Positions 48,115 to 58,889 of a stretch of DNA of 64,000 bases are shown piece by piece. Under the pieces are notes generated by a model. It did no database searches, was not told the origin of the DNA, and worked only from the letters and a program-made list of their open reading frames with translations. This stretch comes from Epiperipatus broadwayi (lineage: Eukaryota > Onychophora > Udeonychophora > Euonychophora > Peripatidae): positions 4,914,650-4,978,649 of the forward strand of contig JAQFVV010000071.1 of assembly GCA_028023455.1 (NCBI GenBank), given 5' to 3'. Position 1 is the first letter of the stretch, and each line of letters begins with the position of its first letter. Made by a program: the position numbers and the translations under genes.

Positions 48115-50440
48115 AAATTAAAATGGAATCCCCATTTATTAAATATTTCACCATCTATAGCATCTGTCAAAAATATTAAATTATTATATATATATAAAAG
48201 TAAACATATTTTGGTTTGTCTGTATTTTTGATTGCTTGTTATTAATATTAATATTTTGGTTAGATCATGTCTATTTTTATCTGGATAGCAGAAATCATTC
48301 AAGCATGTTGTAACAGCCATTTGAAGAACCTGAGATAGCATATGTCATCTGGCTGAAATTTCTGTACAACACTAATATTAACAAGATGCAACTATATATA
48401 TATATATGAAGCCATAATATAACTCTACTTTTAAAAATATTAGTTTTAACATAGAACATAATCTGACAGTAAATGGGATTTACTATAGAGACCCCATTTT
48501 AATTTAAAAACTTAATTGACCTTAAACTAATTCAGATAAAAAAAATTACTACTATTCATTAAATTAATGGCTTTCATTGGTTTCTAAACATATCCTTTAT
48601 TTAATTTATCTTGTTTTGAATGAATTTCAGTTGTTTAAACATTTTATAATTAAATAGTAATTTTAAGTCAGAATGAAATAATTGATTTTACTTTAATTAG
48701 TTTGTTCTACCATGAGAATATATTAATAAATTTTGTTGCTTTTATTTTTTAAAATACAAATTCATAAAAATATAATTTTGTGCTTCATTTAACCAAAAAT
48801 AATAATAATAACTTTAAACTCAATTAGGTTTTTTTTTTTTTTTTTGTAAAAAAAAAGAAATTTTAATCTTATAAAAGGAAGCATTTTGAGTTAAAATCTT
48901 TTTTCAAGAAAATGTTGGGATCAATGAAAAGAACACAATGAAGAAAAAAAAACTCAAATAGTTTTATTTAATTTTTTTTTTTAAAAATAAATGAGAGAGT
49001 AAATAGCATAAAATTTTACAAGTGATTAAAAGTTTTTTTTAATGTGTTTAATTCCATCTGTGAAATAACTATTTCAAAACACAAAAGCTTTAGTAAATTA
49101 CTAGTTTTCAGGAAACAATCTACTCTATCTTTAAGTAAAACTCCGCTTAAAAAAGTACTGTTTTTAAAGCTTATTTTTCTACCTTGATAAATGTTTTTTT
49201 TTAGCAACTGCTTTTCCTTTCTTTTTCTTTTACCATACTATATATATTAATCACTTATCTTTCTTCCAATTCTTTTTTCCCCATATTATTGCCATATATA
49301 TACAGACTTTTAGATTATCATCAGGGATACCATGTGTCGGTATGTGAGGCACATGGGTTCTTTGTCATTCAGGGGGCTCTGCTACCATGATAATTAATAA
49401 AATTTATATATAAATAAAAATGTTTAGATGTGTGAATCATTCCATTCTTAAAACACATTTTATTTAAATGGGAATCGCTTTTATTTAAAGAATCTAATTT
49501 ATGTAAAATTAAACACATTATTATTAATAATCTATTTTAAACATGATAAACACTGCTTTATAATAATTACACTAAGGCTGCAGCACATTAGACAGTAGTC
49601 AAAGCATTTATTAGTTATATTTTCTAAGCATTTATGTAGGGTGTTCTATATAACATAGTGATAAAAATATTAATCTCTGGAGTATGCAATGATGTAATCA
49701 GTTATGGTATGTCTTGGATTTTTTTTAATACTTATATATTTTTTAAAAAACTACACACACATATATATATATATATATAATACTGATATTTTTACATGTT
49801 TTATTAATTTGCTTTACTTCTAATTAATCCATAATAAAAAACATGAAAGTAAATTGCAGATGTATGTTACTCTCTAGCCATGTAACAGATTTTAATTGGT
49901 TTCACTGGCTGTAAACTTCCAACATTAATTTTAAGATTAAACAATTATTATTTGTTAGAATATAATAAATTTGACTTCATTTAATAGATATTTTTGTTTA
50001 CAAATGAAGTAAATTCTAAATAACTGCATTTGGCTTTTGAAAATATTAAAAAAATTACATCATATAATGTGTTTCATTATCATTGCTAGGAATAACCTTT
50101 TATTTTTAGAAAACAAATGAAATCTTTTTTATTTGACATTTATTTTTAAAATGTGAATAAATAAGTGTTAATAGCTCATAAATTGAACAACTTATGGTTT
50201 AAAAGTTTAAATTTTTTACAGTATTGCAATATATGTACATAGAAAGTCATGGATTTCAATGATAACATGTTAGCAAATATCATGTAAATCTCTCTGAATA
50301 ATTTGCCTTGTTCAAAAATATGTTTTATTTTTAAAAATAAAATATGCTCAAAATAAATAAGTAATAATTTATATTTTTAATTTTTATAATGTATTATTTA
50401 TTCAATATATTGTTGTTATATATTCAAGAATATAGAATAA
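48115..50440. other. AT-rich non-coding DNA
   Basis: Contains a weak inverted pair ('aaaatggaatccccatttat' at 48120 and 'agtaaatgggattta' at 48470, with 'accccattttaatt') that may extend the hairpin element, several homopolymer runs and a short GC-richer island near 49320-49395. No gene. Confidence 0.4.
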
Positions 50441-50447
50441 CATCTTG

Positions 50448-52405
50448 GTATTGATAGGAAACTTATTTCTGCAATAAAAAAAGATAGAACTAGTACTAAA
50501 AAGAGAGATGACCTCATTGAATGTATAGAAGAGTTCTATCAAGAAATATATAGCAATAAATAATGAGAAAAAGTATCTCTTACAGATGCTTCATCTTTTA
50601 TACTGCCTAAGATTTTAAATCAAGAAGTGAGAAATGCAATTAACTCTATGAAGAATGAAAAAATTCCAGATAATGATGGAATTATAATCAATATCTTAAA
50701 AGAAGCAGACACAGAAATAGAAAAATTTTTGGCAAAGTCATATACCAAATATCTAAATAATAAAAATGTACCATGTGATTGGAAGAATGCAGTATTAATA
50801 TTAATATTTTAAAAAACTGATAAAGAACACATTAGAAATTACAGATCTATTAATCTTTAATCAGTTCTATACAAAATCTTTACCAAGATAATTACAATTC
50901 AGCTATAGAAAATTTTGGATTTTAACCAGCCAAAAGAACAAACTAAATTTAAAAGTGGTTTTAGCTCAGTGGATTATATCCAAATATTGAGTGAAGTTAT
51001 AGAAAGGATCAATAAATATGAGTTGCCATTACACTTCGAATTTGTAAATTATGAAAAAGTATTTCATTCTATAAGCATTTCTTCAGTGATTAAAGCATTG
51101 GATCATCAAGGTATAAATCCAGGATATTGTCATATTGTGAAACAAATATTTATAAAAATGCAGCAGCAATAATTACATTACATAGTCATTCTACAAAATT
51201 AACATTCAGAAGAGTGTACAAAGATGACCTCATATCTCCAAAACTTATTACAGCAGTTTTTCAAAAAGTATTTTGTGGATAAAAGTGGGAAGCTAAAGAA
51301 ATAAAAGTAAATGAGATTTAAATTTTGAAGACGAAGTAGTCATTTTGCAAATAATGCTTTAGAGCTTCAGGAAATGTTGCAAGAGTTATCAGATGAAAGT
51401 AAGAAAGTAGGATTAAAGATACATGTTAAAAAGATTAAAGAAATGTTCAATATATTTTTTCAAAAGTAGAAAATAAATATTGATAATAATAATTTAGAAG
51501 TTAAACAACTATATATATCTTGGACAGATTATTACTACAGATGGAAACATAATGAATGAAGTTAATTATAAAATTGAACCTGTTGAAGTGCCTTTGGTAG
51601 AAATAACTTAATATTAAAAGAAATATGCCTACGTGTTTGAAAACAAAGATTTTCAATAAATGTGTTCTACCAGTTCTTACATAAAGCTGCAGGAAATGTT
51701 GCAGAGTTATCAGATAAATTAGGACTAAAGATAAATGTTAAAAAGACTAAAATAATATTTAATCAATTTTCTCAAAATATGAAAATAAAGATTGATTATG
51801 ATGCGTTAGAAGTTAACAGTTACAAATACCTTGGTCAGATTATTAATACAGATGGAAACATAATGGATGAAATTAATCATAGAATTAAACTTGGTTGGAG
51901 TGCTTTTGGAAGAAATAACTTGATACTAAAAGAAAATATGCCTATATTGTTTGAAAAGGAAGGTTTTTAACAAATGTGTTTTGCCAGTTCTTACTTATGG
52001 ATCTGAGATTTGGACACTTAATAGAAGAGCAATACAGAGACTTCAGACCATTCAAAGAAGTATGGAGAGATTTATGTTAGGAGTAACAAAAAAAGATCAA
52101 AAATGGAATACACAGTTAGAGAACAAACAAATGTTACTGACCTTGTTAAAAGAATTAAGAGGCTTAAGTGGATTTGGGCTGGATGTATTAGTAGAAGAGA
52201 TGATAATAGATGGATAGTTTAAATTTTAAAGTGGATTCCAATAAATTGTAAAATATCTAGAAAGAGACCACATGTGAGATAGATTTATGGGATAAGAAAA
52301 TCTGTTAGGATGGTATGGAGAAGAGAGATCAAAGAAGTTGAATTGAAGTTAAAGAGACTTTCATTCTGCAGTGAATTGATAACGATTAAGAATGATGATG
52401 ATGAT
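50448..52405 (+). pseudogene. RTE-like non-LTR reverse transcriptase, decayed
   Basis: From about 50448 to 51172 one frame is open except for four stops and reads through the first half of a reverse transcriptase: 'EVRNAINSMKNEKIPDNDGI', then 'VPCDWKNAVLILI', 'HIRNYRSINL' and 'SVLYKIFTKIIT', then 'FKSGFSSVDYIQILSEVIER'. Motif A reads FVNYEKVFHS where active relatives have FVDYEKAFDS, so the first catalytic Asp is Asn. Motif C reads FEDE (about 51324-51335) where relatives have FADD. Downstream frames give 'KVGLKIHVKKIK', 'YKYLGQIINTDGNIMDEI' and 'KCVLPVLTYGSEIWTLNRRA', then QRSMERFMLGV. The element ends in (GAT)n at about 52393-52405. The 5' endonuclease domain is absent. A tandem duplication (51360-51684, 51685-52003) lies inside it. 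Confidence 0.92.
51360..52003 (+). repeat. ~325-bp tandem duplication inside the RTE-like element
   Basis: Copy 1 (51360-51684) and copy 2 (51685-52003) both start 'gc.gcaggaaatgttgca.g' and end 'tgtgttct.ccagttcttac'-like. They differ at perhaps one position in six by eye, so the event is old or the copies come from different element lineages. Confidence 0.8.
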
Positions 52406-52414
52406 ATTAAAAAA

Positions 52415-52670
52415 TTATTTCATATCTCCAAACCTTTTTAAAACAGTTTTACAAGAAATATTTTATGCATGAAAATGGGAATGTAAAGAAGTCAAAGTAA
52501 TTGGAGATTATTATAAGTAATCAAGATTTTGTAATTGATGCAATTGTTTTTGAAATAACTTTTCGGAACTTTAGGAAATTTTTCAAGCATTATCAGAGGA
52601 AAGTAATACTAAAGAGATTAAAACATTGTTACTGGATTTTTTCAGAAGATTATATATCAATGGGAAAAAA
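52415..52670 (+). mobile_element. Second RTE-like fragment
   Basis: Starting just after the (GAT)n tail of the first element, it matches the first element's 51225-51410: 'catatctccaaacctttt', 'agaaatattttatgcatga' and 'gtcaaagtaattgg', then 'gcattatcagaggaaagtaa'. It is the motif C region of the reverse transcriptase, now full of stops. The 86-codon frame at 52501-52761 runs through it into the tRNA-like retroposon and is not a gene. Confidence 0.75.
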
Positions 52671-52682
52671 AATTGAGAAGTC

Positions 52683-52776
52683 AAGCGTTGGTGGCCTAAT
52701 GGTTAGCATAGCTGCCTTACAAGCAGTTGTCCCGGGATTCGCTTCCCGGCCGACGCTTTGACACATTAAAAAAAAA
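52683..52776 (+). repeat. Very short tRNA-like retroposon, copy 4
   Basis: An almost complete tRNA-like fold: acceptor GCGTTGG with CCGACGC, anticodon stem GCTGC with GCAGT around loop CTTACAA (anticodon TAC, Val), and a T-arm with TTCGCT. It is followed by 'tttgacacatt' and an A run. The flanks are 'aaaaaattgagaag' and 'aaaaaattcagaag', an imperfect target duplication. Because the four copies share a non-tRNA end and A tails, it is a retroposon and not a working tRNA gene. Confidence 0.9.
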
Positions 52777-52789
52777 TTCAGAAGGTTGT

Positions 52790-53143
52790 GGAATTGTTGT
52801 ATCTTGTAGAGATAGCTAATATTGTTGTTGATTATTTTTGCAGATGAGATTTGATTCAGTAATACATCTTTTGATCTTATATTTTTTTACTTTGTGAATT
52901 TTAAACTAACATTTGCTATATAATTTGTAAATTGGCATTGCTATTTTAAAAAGATCCAACATATTAGTGCCTCAAGAGACAGTTACTTAAATTATTTAAA
53001 AACGGAACTGAGAATATTTATAAAATAATTTCTGAAATCAACATAAAAACGCTATTATAGCTAAACACACATAGTTTAACTGCTCAAAGGCTTGCATATA
53101 TATACATATTGCAATTCTTTTTAACAAATATCCTTTTCATTCA

Positions 53144-53190
<47 letters not shown>

Positions 53191-53470
53191 TGGATATACA
53201 ATATATGAATGTTGCTACAGACAATATGTGAATATATTTGTTCAACTTGAAGAATAATATACCAGATGAAAAAAGAACTTAATGTATAACTAATTACAAA
53301 GGTTAAATTGTTTACATAATTTATGTTTATATATGCATGTACAGTTATATATTTTAGCTCTGAATAAATCTTCTGGTGAATCAAAACATATAAGAATGAT
53401 CGAGTAAAAATAAAATACAGCATTGTAAAAGTGATTAAAGAAAGTAGAATTTATTTAGTTAATAATACAT
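52790..53470. other. AT-rich non-coding DNA with TA repeat
   Basis: Contains a (TA)n run at 53146-53188. The 100-codon minus-strand open frame across it includes an Ile-Tyr run and is an artefact. Confidence 0.5.
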
Positions 53471-53476
53471 TTAAAG

Positions 53477-54070
53477 CATCACACGATCACCATTTTATAT
53501 GCTTAAACATGCTGTTAATAAGAATACCAAACTCTGTATACAGTAGTGCCACCAAGTGCAAGCTTTCATAATCAATGTATGCATGAAAGTTTTGTGCATA
53601 ACATTCCTATCTAGTACCTACTCAGTCAACATCCCCAGACCAGTTTCTAGCTTGTGGTGTTTATCAGTGAGGATAATAATGAGTGTCATTTTTGAAAAAA
53701 CCAAAGACACAAAATGTCTAGATGCTGAACTGAGTTCAAATCTATATGATTATACAAAAAAATGAGCTTGGATTGGAAGCATTGTGGTGCTTTCATTTTG
53801 GGATCCTAGCTTTATAGTTAACCAAGTAGGTAAAAGGTGGTAGCTGGAGGGTTGCATTAGATTCTATGATCTAAGTGCAGTCCTCTCAAATCCATGGCTA
53901 CTCACTGACAAAAGCCACAAAACAGAAACTAGACTGGGGATGTTGCATGAGTAAGAACTAGATAGGGATTTTATGCACAAACTTTCCTGCATTTATTGAT
54001 TGTAAATGCTTGCACTTGGTGGCACTTCTGTATGGAGAGTTCGGTACTCTTATTAATAAATCTTTTGTTT
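53477..54070. repeat. Foldback element, family A, copy 6 (full length)
   Basis: Outer 'catcacacgatcaccatttt', left arm 'cagtagtgccaccaagtgca', family interior ('aaccaaagacacaaaatgtc', 'agctttatagttaaccaagt') and right arm 'tgcacttggtggcacttctg'. The 69-codon open frame at 53556-53765 lies in the repeat and is not conserved in other copies. Confidence 0.75.
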
Positions 54071-54074
54071 AAAT

Positions 54075-54955
54075 TACTTGACTCTGAATTTCAAATGCTG
54101 CAAGTTTAAATCTTAACACACATTATAAATTTCACCATGATTAAACTGCAGAGAAATAGTTTATCCTAAAACAAAAATAAAGATTTGAAATCAAAGCTTG
54201 CAAGTTTAATAATAAATTTAGAACTATTTTCAATTTTCATCCATAAAAAACCATCAAATGAGCTTATTTCTCAAAAAAAAAATTGGTCACAGGAAGTACC
54301 AATAGTGAAATTCATCAAGAATATCACATCTCACATTCCAGTGTTTGATACTCTATCACTACTCTAAATCACTTAGGCATTTTTATTTAGTTTCATTTGA
54401 TTCAAATCTTTACATCATTTTTAATAGGTAAAAAAATAGTTTTTTAAAATAAATAGCCTCCAACAGGCAAAGGCCTTATCAACATTCCCTCATAAAAGAA
54501 TAGTAGAGGAGAAGGTATTGCTTGCTCACCAGTCTTTTCAGTGGCAGTGTTGGGAGGGTTCAAACAATTTTCTGTACTTATTTTACTCTCTAAATATAGA
54601 TAGATAATTATACCAATGAATGTTGTATGGATAGTTAGATTGATATGAGTCAGTTATTATCTAAAAATCTTAAACCTATTAGAAAAAACACTTGATATAA
54701 ATTCAAAACCCAGATCAAAGACATGATAAAGAGATATGTTACCTATGCACAACGAGACCTATTTTTTTTAATAATTTTTCCTCAAATATATCATTATTGG
54801 TACTGAATAGTAATTGCCCTGAAATAATCAATTCATCCATATTTAATTTTTTTTAATGTTGATCAATTAATTTGTTGTAAACATGTCTTCAGTACTGTGG
54901 TGAAGTAAACCTTATTTAGTCATTACTTTTAATTGCCAAATAATTTAACTTTTTT
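54075..54955. other. AT-rich non-coding DNA
   Basis: A mildly GC-richer patch at 54455-54590 ('ctccaacaggcaaaggcctt', 'gtggcagtgttgggagg') may be an old repeat. Nothing else recognised. Confidence 0.4.
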
Positions 54956-54957
54956 AA

Positions 54958-55503
54958 GTGGTTAATTTAAGGATTTTAGTATTTCATTTTTCTGAAGATT
55001 TATCTTCTGTCAAGATTACAATGCAAGTTTATCTAATGGGGTTGAAATATAAAACACTAGTCAAATGTGTCATCACTGAATTTTATATACATAAGTTAGG
55101 AACTACTTCTCATTATATATTATTTATAAATAGAGATGTGGCTGACTATATATATTGCCTTTTAATTTTTTTAAAATACAGGTGGGATCCATTGATGGCT
55201 ATATATTATCACAAAATTTTATTAAACAAATCTGGGTATCTATCAGATTATATATTAATTTTCAACAGGACTGATTTCAGTTATTACTTCCAAAATTTTC
55301 TACTTAAGATTAGAGTTTTAAACTATTATTGTTCTGTGTCTATTCTTTTAACGTTTACTATATCTCTCTTCATAAATGTTTCTAGACTATCTATATTTAT
55401 CAGTGTAACACTTATATGTCCTTTGTATATGTATATTACAGGCATGTACTATCATTTTAAATTTCACATGATCACCATTTCCTATGCTTACACAAGCTAT
55501 TAA
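54958..55503 (+). CDS. Unexplained 181-codon open frame (possible exon or relic)
   Basis: The frame is bounded by stops and is open for 181 codons from 54958 (GTG); the first ATG is at 55021, giving 161 codons. In DNA this AT-rich a frame of this length is unlikely by chance. The product is rich in Leu, Ile, Tyr and Phe, with two hydrophobic segments that could be membrane-spanning: around residues 66-73 (CLLIFLKY) and a longer one around residues 125-160 ('SVSILLTFTISLFINVSRLS' within it). I recognise no family. Its last 14 codons run into foldback family A copy 7 (starting at 55462), so the original 3' end is lost or the frame is accidental. Local T-richness lowers the stop frequency and could explain it. 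Confidence 0.25.
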   Translation: MVNLRILVFHFSEDLSSVKITMQVYLMGLKYKTLVKCVITEFYIHKLGTTSHYILFINRDVADYIYCLLIFLKYRWDPLMAIYYHKILLNKSGYLSDYILIFNRTDFSYYFQNFLLKIRVLNYYCSVSILLTFTISLFINVSRLSIFISVTLICPLYMYITGMYYHFKFHMITISYAYTSY

Positions 55504-55815
55504 AACAATAGCAAACTCTCCATACAATATTGCCACCCAGTGCAAGCCTTAGTAATCAATGAATGCAAGCAGGTTTATGCATATCCCCAGACTAATTTCT
55601 AGCTTGTGGCTTTTATCCACAAGGAGTTGTGGATCTGACAGCACTGCATCTAGATCTCACTGACGAAGGCCACAAGCCAGAAACTAGTCTGGGGATATTG
55701 GATGATTAGGCACTAGATAGGAATTTTATGCACAAACCTTCTGGTATCCATTGATTACTCTGGTTAACACAAGGTGGCACTACTATATGGAGAGTTTCCT
55801 ACTGTTTTATCAATT
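55462..55815. repeat. Foldback element, family A, copy 7
   Basis: Left 'ttcacatgatcaccatttcc', 'gcaaactctccatacaatat' and right 'ggtggcactactatatggag'. It contains a well-preserved inner segment: 'tctcactgacgaaggccaca', followed by agccagaaactagtctgggg. Confidence 0.75.
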
Positions 55816-55817
55816 AA

Positions 55818-56494
55818 ATTTCATAATAACATGCAATATTCTTAGATAATTTTATAAACAACGTAGTAATATTAAATAAAAATAATTATTATTAACTGTT
55901 TGCTCATATAAATTGTTATTAGAAAATAAATCTATTAAAAAAATGTATGAGTAGTAATTAATTTATTGAGTGCATGGAAAGCATATGTAAATACTTTAAA
56001 TAGGCTTTAATCTGTATTCAGTGCGCTTATATAAGTTTACATTTAGGTTAAAGATAAGACAGCCACTCTTATCTTTATAAAAGTCACTATCTTGTGTCGT
56101 GATTTGGAAGGTTCCCTCTATCGGCAAAATATGCTTGACTATTACGAATTTTAAAGCACATTGAATACATGTTAAAGCCTGTTTAAAGTATTTAAAAAAA
56201 TGTAAATGAAATCTATTTGAATCACTTATTTCAACATGCTTTATAACTAGCTAATAATTAATGTTAACATCCCATAATTATATTTCTTTAAAAAAATATC
56301 TGCACATTTATTCCTGTCATTTTTAAAAATACACCATAATCTGACCTCTGGTGGAATTATAGCAAAAAAATTTATATACATAGGGACATCATATCTTTTA
56401 AAAAGAAAAATCAGAATTGTTAAAATTATGCTATTTCTTGTGGCTGGCTATGGGTGTAAAAATTAGAGTCACTGAAATGAGGAAAGCTATTGAA
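55818..56494. other. AT-rich non-coding DNA
   Basis: Nothing recognised. Confidence 0.4.
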
Positions 56495-57010
56495 GTTTCT
56501 GACTTTTAAGATTACTATGATAACAAAATAAATAAATAAATAAGCAATGAGTTTATGTTTGTTTGAAAGAGTGTGGTGTTGGTATTTTAGCTGTGAATAT
56601 ATGTTGGACTATTACCATCTAATATTATTAAATTGTGTTAGAAGATATTATATTTTATTTAAACTTTTCAAATAGCACACAGGTTAGTTTCAAGTGATAT
56701 TATCCTTTTCTCTTCCTCAAGTGTTGCTGGTCTATATACTGATAGAATTGGAAAATGAATTAAATGAGAGATCTTTAAATTTGTGAACCTTGAATTTGAG
56801 CGAATGCTCTAATCAACTAGCCTTTGATAGAATAGCCTATCTGATTACAGAATTACATTAAATTTAATATTCGCAAATCTAAAGTTCTCGTGTCCAATTT
56901 CCATGCTAGTATTGCCATTGGTTAGGCCAGCAACATCTAAAATAAAGAGGAGAACAATATCATTTGAAACATTGTGCGAGAAAGTATTTAAAAAGTTTAA
57001 CAACTTGAAG
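56495..57010 (-). repeat. Dispersed repeat family G, copy 2
   Basis: Similar along its length to 39340-39855: 'tggtattttagctgtgaat', 'atagcacacaggttagtttc', 'tgctctaatcaactagcc', 'aatatcatttgaaacattgt' recur in order. On the minus strand an A-box-like 'ctagttgattagagcat' is present. Confidence 0.6.
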
Positions 57011-57100
57011 TATTAAAACAAGAAAAACTCACTATACGTATTGCCACTCACTGCAAGCTAGAGTATGTAAACATAAGAAGTGGTGATCATGTGATGTCTA
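57011..57100. repeat. Foldback family A, single-arm relic (copy 8)
   Basis: Contains 'aaaaactcactatacgta', 'ttgccactcactgcaagcta' and the outer 'gtggtgatcatgtgatgtct'. The two parts that normally lie far apart are joined, so the interior is deleted. Confidence 0.65.
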
Positions 57101-57392
57101 TTCACTTGAAATAATATTATATATTAACTTGTGTGCCTTTGCTAACAGTTGAATTAATATACTTGAAAAAACATTTAAAAATTAATAGATAAAGGAAATA
57201 ATTCAATATAAAATTACAAACAATGAATTTTTATCACATTGGATTTAATCTTTTCATTTGAAACATGAAACTGCCTACTTTTTGCCATATTACAAGTTGG
57301 TTTCATTTATTTTTTTTATTTTAAATAAGGTCCTTATTAAAAATCACACACAATGTATATACATTATATACAAAAAAAATAATTACATGTTA

Positions 57393-57510
57393 ATTTCTTT
57401 TTCTCTTCCTCCCTTCTTTATCTTTTCTTGCCTTTTTTCATTTTTTTTCTCTTTTTCTTCTTCTTTCCCTTTCGTCTTTCTCCACCCTTCCCCTTTCCCT
57501 TTTTTGACTT
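57393..57510. repeat. Polypyrimidine tract (about 115 nt)
   Basis: Almost only C and T on the plus strand. Read on the minus strand it gives a Lys/Glu-rich open frame of about 45 codons downstream of the retrotransposon fragment, which may be its low-complexity tail. The plus-strand Ser/Phe/Pro frame (57258-57530) is an artefact. Confidence 0.8.
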
Positions 57511-57699
57511 CCTTTCCACAAATTATGTGATGTTATGTGGGATTTGAAAACTCCTTTTAATAAAGATTTATTTCTCCTTAAGATAGCTAGCCAGTGCTCC
57601 ACTTGTAATGGCCCATTTCCTTTCTATAAACACTAGGATAATGGTAGTGCTGGACTTTTATTTAAAGCCTATTCACATATTGCTTTTCTTAAATGCATA

Positions 57700-58412
57700 T
57701 TTGGATTTTGAAGATTCAATTCCATATCTCGCTTAGTGTTGGCACAGAACCACCCCAATTTTTTTCCATATTCTTTTTAGACAGGTATTTTAGACACCGA
57801 TTGAAATATTTATCCCAATCCTTATCCAGTTTCCTAATCCAGTTATACTTTTTATTATCGAAGATCATTGAACATCTTATTGACCATATTGGTTTAATGT
57901 GTGCATCACTATCATTATATTATGTGGGTTGAAATTTTTAATGTTTTATCATTATATTTTGGAGTATGAAAAACTTGGTTTCTAATTTTCCAAAAGGCTC
58001 TGCATTCTTCAAACAAATATAAGAAGGTTTCTTCACCATCTCTACAGAATATACATGCAGACTCTAAGTTCATATGCAGTCTTCTATTCAGATAAGTCAT
58101 TGTCAGAAAAATCCCATTTACCAGCCTGAACATGAATTTAATGTAAGACTGGGGGAGGGGGGGCATATTGATTGTAAATCTCTCAAAACACTTTATTGAT
58201 ATGCCAGGCCAGACATCTTCTCAACATTTGACACCTTTTTTTAAGTCCCTATATCTAAGTCCTTCTAAGCTACTTATATCCAGGTCATCTTGCAGATCCT
58301 TGTAAGATATCAAAAAATCAGTTAAGAAGGATCTTCTTTCTTTCCCTATCTCTCTGTAGATTTTTATATCTGCCATTGGTGGGTTGAAGCAGTTACTTTT
58401 AATTACATTCAT
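57700..58412 (-). pseudogene. C-terminal part of a non-LTR retrotransposon polyprotein with zinc-knuckle motif
   Basis: From 58412 to about 57880 on the minus strand the frame is nearly open, with one stop after 'LEGLRYRDLKKGVKC'. The second part (MPPLPQSYIKFMFRLVNGIF at 58166) contains 'NLESACIFCRDGEETFLYL' then FEECRAFW: residues Cys38, Cys41 and Cys55, with Tyr50 where family members usually have His. This spacing is that of the zf-RVT region that follows the reverse transcriptase in many L1/CR1/I-like elements. Past 57880 another frame reads 'KLDKDWDKYFNRCLKYLSKK' and 'NWGGSVPTLSEIWN', a plausible continuation. The reverse transcriptase core is missing. Confidence 0.7.
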
Positions 58413-58889
58413 GTATGTTTTGGCTCATTTATTAGAAAAGTGTCTAATACATAGAAAGATTGATAATAAGAGAGAGAAAAAGAATAATCATTAATTAGAT
58501 GTGGGTTTTATAATTCCATTAATATACTTGTCTTTGATGAATCTGAAATACCAAACCAAGATAAAACCCAAATATGAGAATAAGAAGAATATATTTATTA
58601 TACAAAAAAAATCCAGTCATAAAGCAAATGAATAAATATTGTCAAATATTACCTTAATTATGAAGCTTATTTGACAATTTATAAAAGTATTGAATGCATT
58701 TTTTAAAAAAATATTAATTTGCATATTATTTTTTAAATACTCGTTAACTGTCAAAGAAATAAAGAGTCATAAAAGTAAACGTCAATTATCATTAATAATA
58801 TTTTATGTAGCAAGGAAGCATAGAGATCAAAGAATGGGGAGGGAGGGGCAAAATAAAATAACTAAAATATTATAATATATGAATTTTTT

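Noticed and set aside
52685-52755. A functional tRNA-Val gene
   Set aside because: The fold is good, but the unit is followed by a non-tRNA segment and an A tail, has target duplications in its sister copies, and those copies have mutated arms. It is a retroposon.
52501-52761. 86-codon plus-strand frame
   Set aside because: It runs from a decayed RTE fragment into the tRNA-like retroposon, so it joins two unrelated mobile elements by chance.
53121-53423. 100-codon minus-strand frame
   Set aside because: It includes an Ile-Tyr run from a TA microsatellite and has no recognised domain.
57258-57530. 90-codon Ser/Phe/Pro-rich plus-strand frame
   Set aside because: It is a translation of the polypyrimidine tract.
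57693-57932. 79-codon plus-strand frame
   Set aside because: It lies antisense to the retrotransposon fragment that carries the recognisable zinc-knuckle motif.
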